64,000 bases of DNA from the NCBI GenBank assembly GCA_045638145.1, contig JAZUAU010000027.1, forward strand, positions 124,001 to 188,000. Reading direction: 5' to 3'. The position numbers were made by a program, and so were the translations under genes. Each line of letters starts with the position of its first letter. The stretch's first letter is position 1. The notes below the pieces were generated by a model. The model searched no databases. It saw nothing but the letters and a program-made list of their open reading frames with translations, and was not told the DNA's origin. Source of the stretch: SFWF01 sp045638145. GTDB lineage: Bacteria > Bacillota > Clostridia > Oscillospirales > Acutalibacteraceae. This document shows positions 30,390 through 37,649 of the stretch, piece by piece.

Positions 30390-31955
30390 ATGCCTTCTGC
30401 AACCATCCAAACCCTTATTTCAATGATTGTTTATATGGCAATAGTTATAGTTATCGGTATCCTTTTTGCTAAAAAAGCAAATCAGAACTCCGAAAACTAT
30501 TTTCTTGGCGGCCGCACCCTCGGACCTTGGGTAACCGCAATGAGCGCCGAGGCCTCCGACATGTCGGGTTGGCTGCTGATGGGTCTTCCCGGTGTTGCCT
30601 ATTGGTGCGGACTTGCCGACGCCTTCTGGACCGCCTTTGGTCTTGCCGTCGGTACATATTTTAACTGGCTCATCGTTTCAAAGCGACTTCGCCGTTATTC
30701 TATCCGTGCTAACAACTCGATTACACTGCCCGACTTCTTCTCTAACCGTTTCAGAGAGAATAAAAAGGTTATTATGACCATTGCGGCGGTCTTCATCCTC
30801 GTTTTTTTCACCGTTTATGCGTCAAGCTGTTTCGTTACCTGCGGAAAGCTCTTCTCTACCCTTTTCGGTGGCGAATACGTAACTATGATGATTATCGGCG
30901 CGGTTTTCGTTCTTCTTTACACCGTTCTCGGTGGCTTCCTTGCTGAATCTGCTTCCGACTTTATGCAGTCTATCGTTATGATTGGCGCACTTTCGGTAAT
31001 CGTAATTATCGGTACCGTAAAGGCTGGCGGACTTGGTGCGGTTGTTGAAAACGCACGCGAAATTCCCGGATTTTTAGAGTTCTTCGGTCTTGCTACCCCC
31101 ACCGTTGATGCAAAAGGTGTTCAGACCGTTGTGAATAATGTTCCCGTTTTCGGTGACAAAGCACCCTACGGTGCACTTTCTGTTGCTTCCATGATGGCTT
31201 GGGGTCTCGGTTACTTCGGTATGCCTCAGGTACTCCTTCGCTTTATGGCTATCCGCAAGGAAAGCGATCTTAAGATGTCGAGAAGAATCGCGATGGTTTG
31301 GGTTTCTATTTCACTTGCCGTTGCAGTATTTATCGGTCTTATCGGACGCGAGCTTTATCCCACCACACACCTCACAGCATCTGCTGCAGAGAATATCTTT
31401 ATTACCCTTTCTACCAACTTCCTGCCTCCCCTTATCGCAGGTCTTGTTATGGCAGGTATCCTTGCCGCAACAATAAGTTCTTCCGACTCTTATCTTCTTA
31501 TTGCTGCCTCTGCAGTTGCTAAAAACATCTTCCAGGGCGTTGCAAAGAAGAATGCAACCGACAAGCAGGTTATGTGGGTGACCAGAATTACACTCCTCGT
31601 TATCGCACTTGTTGCTATCTTTATCGCACGCGATCCCGACAGTGTTATCTTTACCATCGTATCCTTCGCATGGGCAGGCTTCGGCGCTACCTTCGGACCG
31701 CTTATGATTTTCTCCCTCTTCTGGAAGAGAACAAATCGTGCCGGCGCAATCGCAGGTATGGTAAGTGGCGCAGGTATGGTATTCCTCTGGAAACTCGTAT
31801 TAAAGCCCCTCGGAGGCGTTTTCGGAATCTATGAGCTTCTCCCCGCATTTATCGTTTCCTGCATCTTTATCGTTGTTGTGTCTCTCCTTACAAAGGCGCC
31901 CTCTAACGAAATAGAGGAAGACTTTGAGGCAGTTAAGACAGGAAGTGTTGAATAA
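30390..31955 (+). CDS. putP: Sodium/proline symporter
   Basis: 521 residues, SSS family, about 13 membrane segments. PutP-type features: SENYFLGGRTLGPWVTAMSA, then ASDMSGWLLMGLPG with sodium-site residues, and AATISSSDSYLLIAASAVAKN. It imports proline with sodium, serving nutrition or osmoprotection. AAGGAGAG precedes the start. It follows lysK closely, and a strong terminator ends the unit. Substrate assignment rests on overall similarity to PutP; related SSS members can carry other solutes. Confidence 0.88.
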   Translation: MPSATIQTLISMIVYMAIVIVIGILFAKKANQNSENYFLGGRTLGPWVTAMSAEASDMSGWLLMGLPGVAYWCGLADAFWTAFGLAVGTYFNWLIVSKRLRRYSIRANNSITLPDFFSNRFRENKKVIMTIAAVFILVFFTVYASSCFVTCGKLFSTLFGGEYVTMMIIGAVFVLLYTVLGGFLAESASDFMQSIVMIGALSVIVIIGTVKAGGLGAVVENAREIPGFLEFFGLATPTVDAKGVQTVVNNVPVFGDKAPYGALSVASMMAWGLGYFGMPQVLLRFMAIRKESDLKMSRRIAMVWVSISLAVAVFIGLIGRELYPTTHLTASAAENIFITLSTNFLPPLIAGLVMAGILAATISSSDSYLLIAASAVAKNIFQGVAKKNATDKQVMWVTRITLLVIALVAIFIARDPDSVIFTIVSFAWAGFGATFGPLMIFSLFWKRTNRAGAIAGMVSGAGMVFLWKLVLKPLGGVFGIYELLPAFIVSCIFIVVVSLLTKAPSNEIEEDFEAVKTGSVE

Positions 31956-31956
31956 C

Positions 31957-31987
31957 AAAAAAAAGACCGCTTCAGCGGTCTTTTTTG
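31957..31987 (+). terminator. Terminator after putP
   Basis: AAAAGACCGC (31961-31970), TTCA, GCGGTCTTTT (31975-31984): a perfect 10-base stem with A-run before and T-run after, so it may work in both directions. Confidence 0.88.
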
Positions 31988-31989
31988 TT

Positions 31990-32145
31990 AATGCAGAATT
32001 CAGAACGATGAATGCAGAATTATTGTGTGGCTTCGCCACGTTGTAATTACGATACGAGGTAAATATAGTTGTTTTCGTATCGTAATTAATTTCGTTCCCG
32101 AAGGGCACACCGAAATTCTGCATTCTACACTCTGCATTCTGAATT
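31990..32145. repeat. 156-base palindromic intergenic element
   Basis: The left end (AATGCAGAATTCAG, then GAATGCAGAATTATTG) is matched by the right end in reverse (GAAATTCTGCATTC, then CTGCATTCTGAATT). The inner palindrome is TTACGATACGA (32047-32057) and TCGTATCGTAA (32075-32085). Two shorter relatives lie at 24040-24100 and 46082-46130. No coding potential; MITE-like. Confidence 0.6.
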
Positions 32146-32147
32146 TT

Positions 32148-32177
32148 AAAAGCTGAAGTGAGGTCACTTCAGCTTTT
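32148..32177 (-). terminator. Terminator after spoIIID
   Basis: On the minus strand AAAAGCTGAAGTGA, CC, TCACTTCAGCTTTT form a 14-base stem that begins inside the spoIIID stop codon; it can act on both strands. Confidence 0.85.
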
Positions 32178-32412
32178 TGTATTTCTCCCTCGTTGCGAGG
32201 CCGCCTCTGATATGGCGGTCTTGTTTATTTTTTTCGAGCACCTTTTTAACCTCGCTGTAAAGAGCAGGGTCTTCTTTTTTAAGCCGCTCGGTTACGTCCT
32301 TATGTACCGTAGATTTTGAAATTTTAAACACCTTTGCCGTCGCCCTTACGGTTGCGCCCGTATCGATGATATATTCGCCGAGCAGGGTCGCGCGGCCACT
32401 CATTTCTCTCAT
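32164..32412 (-). CDS. spoIIID: Sporulation transcriptional regulator SpoIIID
   Basis: 82 residues, the normal size of SpoIIID, the mother-cell regulator that modulates sigma-E and sigma-K genes. GEYIIDTGATVRATAKVFKISKSTVHKDVTERL holds the helix-turn-helix in order, followed by the basic C-terminal helix with the RHIRGGLATREKYK tail typical of the family. GGAG is 8 bases before the ATG. Its presence shows that the organism belongs to an endospore-forming lineage. A single-gene unit. Confidence 0.95.
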   Translation of the reverse strand: MREMSGRATLLGEYIIDTGATVRATAKVFKISKSTVHKDVTERLKKEDPALYSEVKKVLEKNKQDRHIRGGLATREKYKKLK

Positions 32413-32472
32413 ACAATCAACTCCTAAAAGGACTAATGAATTGTATGTGAAAAATGGAAAAATTATACCTTT

Positions 32473-33183
32473 TTAAATTTTAGCCCAAAATAACGCGGTT
32501 TTGCCCTTGGGAAATATAAAAAATAGTGAAACCGCCGCCGCTCCCGCCGTTTCAAGCAGCATATCATACATAGTATCGGTAAGCCCTATATCTATATATC
32601 CCCTCATGGGGAGTTTTTCACCGTTTATAGTAACCTCTTCTATATTTTCTATCCTCCCGACACCGCCCGTTTCGCCGCCAAGCTTGTAAGAATTTATATA
32701 ATTTACCATAACGTCATCCTGCATATCGGTTGATAAAAATCTATCTGAAGCAAACTCACAAAATTCCCAAAAAACGGCTATTGTGACCGAGAAGAGAAAC
32801 CCAAAAATCACCGCCATAAGTAATTTTTTCTTATCTTCACCTACAATTTTTTCAAAAATGAAAATACCGAATATTGCAAAGACAATTCCGCCCGAAATAT
32901 GAAGCAGCTTATCCCACACGGGTATTTTTGCGTAAAACTTATAGCAATGCCCAAGGGCTGGTCCTATTGCATAAAAAAGAGAAAAAATATAAAGAGAAAG
33001 CGAAAACTTTAACCTGAATAACTTTTCCACAAAGTTCGGTAATATAAGTAAAACTATGGTCGCCGCCGCCAAAAGAAGTGTGGTTTTTCCTCCCTCTTTT
33101 ATCATTAAAAGGAGGGTTACGACGGCAAAAATTTCAAATGTGAAAAAAGTAATTCTACGAAAAATTAAGTCTTTTTTATTCAT
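32473..33183 (-). CDS. DUF2238/YjdF-like membrane protein
   Basis: 236 residues with about six membrane segments. The block WDKLLHISGGIVFAIFGI, then FWEFCEFASDRF, then DTMYDMLLETAG, matches the DUF2238 (YjdF-type) inner-membrane family, whose conserved acidic residues (Asp and Glu within or near membrane segments) suggest ion or lipid handling. Function unknown. It is the gene immediately left of dnaA, transcribed away from it, in the place where rpmH is normally found in Firmicutes. Confidence 0.75.
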   Translation of the reverse strand: MNKKDLIFRRITFFTFEIFAVVTLLLMIKEGGKTTLLLAAATIVLLILPNFVEKLFRLKFSLSLYIFSLFYAIGPALGHCYKFYAKIPVWDKLLHISGGIVFAIFGIFIFEKIVGEDKKKLLMAVIFGFLFSVTIAVFWEFCEFASDRFLSTDMQDDVMVNYINSYKLGGETGGVGRIENIEEVTINGEKLPMRGYIDIGLTDTMYDMLLETAGAAAVSLFFIFPKGKTALFWAKI

Positions 33184-33321
33184 TTCGGCTCCTTTTTACC
33201 GGTATTTTCCTTAAAAAGCAAAGAAATTTAAATTTAGCACCCTTTATTCTCTGCTTTTTTCTAAAATTTATGCCAGCCTATATATAATAAATATATATTA
33301 TATAATTTATTAATATTTTCA

Positions 33322-33350
33322 TTGAAATATGTGGATAACTGTGGTATAAT
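33322..33350 (+). promoter_or_regulatory. dnaA promoter with DnaA box in the spacer
   Basis: TTGAAA (33322-33327), 17-base spacer, TATAAT (33345-33350). The spacer contains TGTGGATAA (33330-33338), a perfect DnaA box on the minus strand. DnaA binding there should block RNA polymerase and repress dnaA. Confidence 0.8.
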
Positions 33351-33414
33351 GTTTTTAAATATAACAATAGGGGTATTGCGCCCATTTTTAAGATATAGAA
33401 AAAGGAGATATAAA

Positions 33415-34728
33415 ATGGATATTAATTCTTTAAACGACATTTGGCAGGCCATAAGCGGAATGTTACTTGAAAAGATGAATCAGATTTCTTATAACGTTTG
33501 GTTCAAGGATCTCCACCTTATTGAAATTCGCGAAGGACAGATGGTTTTCAGCATCTATTCGGGTTACAAGAAAAATATTATCGAATCTAATTATATGCCG
33601 GTCTTCAAGCCCATCATCCGCGAAATTATGGGAATTGATATGGACATCGTAATAGTTGTTGAGGACGAAAACGGTCATGTTCTTCAAAACGAGGTTGCTT
33701 CTCCCGATTCTACATTTGAGGACAGCCTTACCTTTGATAACTACATAGTTGGTACCTGTAACCGTTTTGCCCATGCTGCTGCAATGGCAGTTGCCGACAA
33801 CCGCAACATCATCTATAACCCACTTGTAATCTATGGTGACACCGGTGTTGGTAAAACCCACCTTATGCTGGCTATCCGCAATCAGATTAAGAAAAAATAT
33901 CCTGAAAAAAGAATTGAGTATGTTCGTTGTGAAGAATTTCTTAACGATTTTATCAGCGCAGTACATAACGGTATAGTTGACAAGTTCAGAGACACCTATC
34001 GGAATGTTGATGTTCTTCTTATTGATGATATTCAGTTTATAGCAGGTAAAAAAGAAACTCAGGAAGAATTCTTTAATACATTTAATTCCCTATATCAGGC
34101 AAATAAGCAGATTGTTTTAACAATGGACCGCACGCCGAAGGAGATTAAAACTTTGGATGACCGCATCCGTTCACGCCTTGAGATGGGTCTTATCTGTGAC
34201 ATAACCCCGCCTGAATATGAAACCCGCGTTGGAATTATTCGCAAAAAAGCAGAATCCTTGAATATTACTATTGACGAGTCTATTGTTCATTATATTGCCG
34301 AGCATATAAAGGTTAATACCCGTCAGCTAGAAGGGGTTGTAAAGAAAATTCAAGCACTTCTTCAAATGAATGTTGTTCCCACCCTCTCAACAGTTCAGGG
34401 TATAGTAAAAGAGGTTGTAACCGACCTCTCCCCTGAGCCGATTAAGATTGATAAAATAATCAGCGAGGTTGCGAGAATGTACGAGGTTTCGGAAAACGAA
34501 ATCCTCTCCCGCCACAAAACAGCCGATGTTGCAAAGGCAAGACAGGTTGCAATGTATATTGCCCGCGAGACCACCGAGCTTTCTTATAAAGCAATAGGAG
34601 AATCTTTTGGACGCGACCACACAACGGCGCTTTTCTCTGTAAATAAGATTGAGGAGCTTATGAAAAACTCTCCTTATGACAAGGGTCTTATTGAAGATAT
34701 GATTAAAAATCTTAAAAACGAAAACTAA
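33415..34728 (+). CDS. dnaA: Chromosomal replication initiator DnaA
   Basis: 437 residues. Domain I covers about 1-80. Domain III is the AAA+ ATPase with Walker A GDTGVGKTH (141-149), Walker B VLLIDDIQF, and sensor and arginine-finger regions (TLDDRIRSRLEMGL). Domain IV ends with the DNA-binding signature FGRDHTTALFS, which contacts DnaA boxes. Domain II is short. The ATG at 33415 is preceded by AAGGAGATATAAA; an in-frame upstream codon overlaps the promoter and is not used. It is the first gene of the origin block; its 3' end faces the unwinding region and dnaN. Confidence 0.97.
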   Translation: MDINSLNDIWQAISGMLLEKMNQISYNVWFKDLHLIEIREGQMVFSIYSGYKKNIIESNYMPVFKPIIREIMGIDMDIVIVVEDENGHVLQNEVASPDSTFEDSLTFDNYIVGTCNRFAHAAAMAVADNRNIIYNPLVIYGDTGVGKTHLMLAIRNQIKKKYPEKRIEYVRCEEFLNDFISAVHNGIVDKFRDTYRNVDVLLIDDIQFIAGKKETQEEFFNTFNSLYQANKQIVLTMDRTPKEIKTLDDRIRSRLEMGLICDITPPEYETRVGIIRKKAESLNITIDESIVHYIAEHIKVNTRQLEGVVKKIQALLQMNVVPTLSTVQGIVKEVVTDLSPEPIKIDKIISEVARMYEVSENEILSRHKTADVAKARQVAMYIARETTELSYKAIGESFGRDHTTALFSVNKIEELMKNSPYDKGLIEDMIKNLKNEN

Positions 34729-34930
34729 ATATTATTAAAGTTGTTAAGGTTAATTAACATAAGAGTTTTTAACTACACTGTTAATATTAAAAAGTTATTA
34801 AGTTATTAAGATTTTATTAAGATTTTTGTTAATAGAAGTAAAATGGCTTAAAATATGCCTCAAAAGTGCTTTTTCACAAATTCACAGTCTCTACTACTAC
34901 TGTTATCTAATATTTTTATTTAATTAAAGG
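34729..34930 (+). other. oriC: oriC unwinding region between dnaA and dnaN
   Basis: A 200-base gap, strongly AT-rich. It holds TTTTTCACA (34870-34878, 8 of 9 to TTATNCACA) and AAATTCACA (34878-34886, 7 of 9), then after four bases CTACTACTACTG (34891-34902), i.e. the complement of 3'-GAT repeats, and then an AT-only tract. This box-box-trio-AT order is that of the bacterial basal unwinding system described for Bacillus subtilis. Multiple TTAAG and TTATTAAG direct repeats fill the left half. Confidence 0.75.
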
Positions 34931-34940
34931 AGTTTTAAAA

Positions 34941-36038
34941 ATGCGTTTTACAACAAATCGCTCTTCTCTTTTAGAAGCTGTTTCCAATCTTTCAAGAATA
35001 GTTACTAAAACCAGCCTTCCAGTTTTAGAGGGTATTCTTATTTCGGCTGAAAAGGGTAAGCTTACGCTAATAAGCTACAATCTTGAGATTAGTATGAAAA
35101 AGGAAATCTATGCCGATTGCGATGTTCAGGGTGATATAGTTATAAGTGCAAGACTGCTTTCTGAAATTCTTCGCCGTTCTGACGGAATAGAGGTAACAAT
35201 TGAAACCGACGACCGTCTTATGTGCCACATCAGAAGCGGAAACGCCGTTTTCGACATTATGGGCATGAAGGCAGAGGATTTTCCCGAGATTCCGTCGATT
35301 GGCGATAACGACAAAATTGTTATAGCAGGCGGCCTTTTAAAGGATATGGTAAAGGGCACACTTTTTGCCGTTGCACAAAATGAAGGCTCTCGCCCCACCC
35401 TTACAGGTCTTAATATTAAGATTGAAAGCGGCGTTGCAAAGTTTGTTGGTATCGACGGCAGAAGAATTGCCATTAGAAAAGAGTATCTTAACACCGCAAA
35501 GGATTATAATTTTGTAATTTCTGCAAAGGCAATCGGCGAGGCTGTTAAAATCATTACAGCAGATGATGAAAATATTGAAATTATCGTTTCTAAAAAGCTT
35601 GCTTCCTTTAATATTGAGGGCTATACAATGATTTCCCGTCTTTTAGAGGGCGAATTTTTGAATTTTGACAGGCTTTTACCAAAGGAGTACACACAGTACC
35701 TTACCGTAAAAACAAGGGATATAATTGATATTATCGATAGAATTTCGCTTGTTGTTAGTGATAAGTTCACAACTCCCATCCGTTGGAAGCTTGATAAAGA
35801 GGCTTCTACCCTCACCTGTATTTCTTCTGTTGGCCGCGCTGTTGATACATATGAGGCTCATCTTGACGGCGAAGCCTTTGAAATAGGTATTAATTCACAG
35901 TATCTTCTTGAGGCTCTTCGCGCTTGTGAATCAGATGAGGTTAAAATGAAATTTCAGGGAAGTAAGCTAGGATTTGTAATTGAGCCTATAAACGGCGATA
36001 GCTTCTTCTACATGATTATGCCAATGAGTTTAAAGTAA
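34941..36038 (+). CDS. dnaN: DNA polymerase III beta sliding clamp
   Basis: 365 residues in three clamp domains; it forms a ring dimer that tethers polymerases to DNA. Recognisable segments are KTSLPVLEGILISA, FDIMGMKAEDFPEIP, TGLNIKIESGVAKFVGIDGRRIA and EVKMKFQGSKLGFVIEPINGDSFFYMIMPM at the C-terminus, in outline. AAGGAG precedes the ATG. It follows dnaA across the origin gap and precedes the S4-domain gene by 4 bases. Confidence 0.96.
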   Translation: MRFTTNRSSLLEAVSNLSRIVTKTSLPVLEGILISAEKGKLTLISYNLEISMKKEIYADCDVQGDIVISARLLSEILRRSDGIEVTIETDDRLMCHIRSGNAVFDIMGMKAEDFPEIPSIGDNDKIVIAGGLLKDMVKGTLFAVAQNEGSRPTLTGLNIKIESGVAKFVGIDGRRIAIRKEYLNTAKDYNFVISAKAIGEAVKIITADDENIEIIVSKKLASFNIEGYTMISRLLEGEFLNFDRLLPKEYTQYLTVKTRDIIDIIDRISLVVSDKFTTPIRWKLDKEASTLTCISSVGRAVDTYEAHLDGEAFEIGINSQYLLEALRACESDEVKMKFQGSKLGFVIEPINGDSFFYMIMPMSLK

Positions 36039-36042
36039 AAAT

Positions 36043-36249
36043 ATGAGAAAAATAGCTATTAAAGAAGAATTTATAAAGCTCGATAGTGCGCTGAAGCTTT
36101 CAGGACTTGTATCTACTGGCGGTCACGCAAAGGTTGTAATTCAGGGCGGTGAGGTCAGCGTAAACAATTCGGTTTGCACTATGAGAGGAAAAAAACTCTA
36201 TAGAGGAGACGTGGTTTCCTTTGACGGCGACGAGTTTGAGATTGAATAA
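36043..36249 (+). CDS. yaaA: S4-domain RNA-binding protein (YaaA type)
   Basis: 68 residues, a stand-alone S4 domain (FIKLDSALKLSGLVSTGGHAK, then IQGGEVSVNN, then RGDVVSFDGDEFEIE). This small gene is conserved between dnaN and recF in Firmicutes. Its role is thought to relate to ribosome assembly or RNA binding but is not settled. The start lies 4 bases after dnaN with no strong ribosome site, and its stop overlaps the recF start (TAATG), so it depends on coupling. Confidence 0.9.
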   Translation: MRKIAIKEEFIKLDSALKLSGLVSTGGHAKVVIQGGEVSVNNSVCTMRGKKLYRGDVVSFDGDEFEIE

Positions 36250-37319
36250 TGATTGCAAAAAGGTTATGCTTTAAAAATTTTCGTAATCTTGCCGAAGGTT
36301 TTATTGAGCCTTCAAGTGGTGTAAACGTTATATGCGGCGCTAATGCGCAGGGGAAAACGAATGTTACCGAGGCTTTGTGGCTTTTTACGGGAGCAAAATC
36401 CTTCCGCGGCGCAAAGGATAACGAAATGGTGGCTTTTGGCTTCCCGGAAGCTGTGCTTTCGCTTGATTTTGTGAGCGAAGGAATAGAAAAAGCGGCAGAA
36501 ATTCGTATAAAACAAAGGCGATCGGCTTCACTTGATACAAAAAAGCTTCGTTCTGCTGCAGCACTTGCCGGAAATTTTTATGCTATTGTCTTTTCTCCCG
36601 ACGATCTTGAGATAATTAAGGATGGACCGGCACTTCGCAGAAAATTTTTAGATATTGTTCTCGGACAGCTTTATCCGCAGTATATTGAAATTTTGCGCGA
36701 CTACACAAGGGCGGTAACTCAGCGAAACACCCTTTTAAAGGAATCACTCGGTAATCCTGACCTTTCTATGTTGGACATTTTTGAGGAACAAATTGCAGAG
36801 CTTGGCGCAAAAATAGTTCGTTACAGAACCGATTACTGCAAAAAAGTTACCCCCCATCTTACTCAAATATATTCCTCACTTTCAAATAAAAGTGAGGAGT
36901 TAGAGGCGGTTTATATTTCCCTTTCAAAGCCCGAGGATTTAAAAGATGATCTTCTTCTTGCCCGAAGAGGGGATATTTATTCGGGGGTTACATCGGTTGG
37001 TCCTCACAGAGATGATTTAGAGTTTAAGATTAATTCTGTATCTGCCCGAATTTTTGGTAGTCAGGGTCAGCAGAGAAGCGTTGCAATAGCCTTAAAGCTT
37101 GCCGAAGCTAAAACCATTAAAGAGCTGACGGGCGAAGAACCGGTGCTTATACTCGACGACGTTTTATCAGAGCTTGATAAAACCCGTCAAAATTATATTT
37201 TAAACAATATAAATGACCGTCAGGTATTTATAACCTGCTGTGACCCCGAAAATATTAAAAATCTTCAAACAGGCAAAATTTTCACGGTATCAGCAGGAAG
37301 AATTAAGCCAATTACATAG
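36249..37319 (+). CDS. recF: DNA repair/gap protein RecF
   Basis: 356 residues, SMC-like ATPase. Walker A is GANAQGKTN (30s), the signature segment is FGSQGQQRSVAIALKLAE, and Walker B is VLILDDVLSELD. RecF with RecO and RecR loads RecA at single-strand gaps. The ATG overlaps the stop of the S4 gene by one base. It is part of the dnaN-S4-recF-remB-gyrBA run found in many Firmicutes. Confidence 0.95.
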   Translation: MIAKRLCFKNFRNLAEGFIEPSSGVNVICGANAQGKTNVTEALWLFTGAKSFRGAKDNEMVAFGFPEAVLSLDFVSEGIEKAAEIRIKQRRSASLDTKKLRSAAALAGNFYAIVFSPDDLEIIKDGPALRRKFLDIVLGQLYPQYIEILRDYTRAVTQRNTLLKESLGNPDLSMLDIFEEQIAELGAKIVRYRTDYCKKVTPHLTQIYSSLSNKSEELEAVYISLSKPEDLKDDLLLARRGDIYSGVTSVGPHRDDLEFKINSVSARIFGSQGQQRSVAIALKLAEAKTIKELTGEEPVLILDDVLSELDKTRQNYILNNINDRQVFITCCDPENIKNLQTGKIFTVSAGRIKPIT

Positions 37320-37349
37320 TCTTTATTAATTAAATTTATGGAGTAAATT

Positions 37350-37610
37350 ATGTACCTTCATCTTGGCGAGCAAAAGGTTGTTAAAAAACGGGACATTATT
37401 GGTATTTTCGATATGGATAACACAACCGTAATGAAATCAACCAGAACCTTTTTGAATAATGCCGAAAAATCGGGCGAGGCGGTTACTTTGTCTTATGAGT
37501 TACCAAAATCCTTTGTTGTATGCAAAGGCAACCGAGAAAAAAATAAAACGGTATATATTTCACAGCTTGCCTCCGCAACACTTCAAAAACGAAGCGAAGA
37601 TAAATTTTAA
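37350..37610 (+). CDS. remB: RemB/YaaB-like DUF370 regulator
   Basis: 86 residues with the short DUF370 fold (MYLHLGEQKVVKKRDIIGIFDMDN). In Bacillus the RemA/RemB proteins act on extracellular-matrix genes; RemB (YaaB) is encoded exactly here, between recF and gyrB. DNA binding by a ring-shaped oligomer is known for RemA. The start follows TATGGAGTAAATT. The longer C-terminal tail (ASATLQKRSEDKF) fits the YaaB form. Confidence 0.88.
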   Translation: MYLHLGEQKVVKKRDIIGIFDMDNTTVMKSTRTFLNNAEKSGEAVTLSYELPKSFVVCKGNREKNKTVYISQLASATLQKRSEDKF

Positions 37611-37649
37611 TTGTTAAAAACTCAATGAATTAAATTCAAGGAGATAAAA

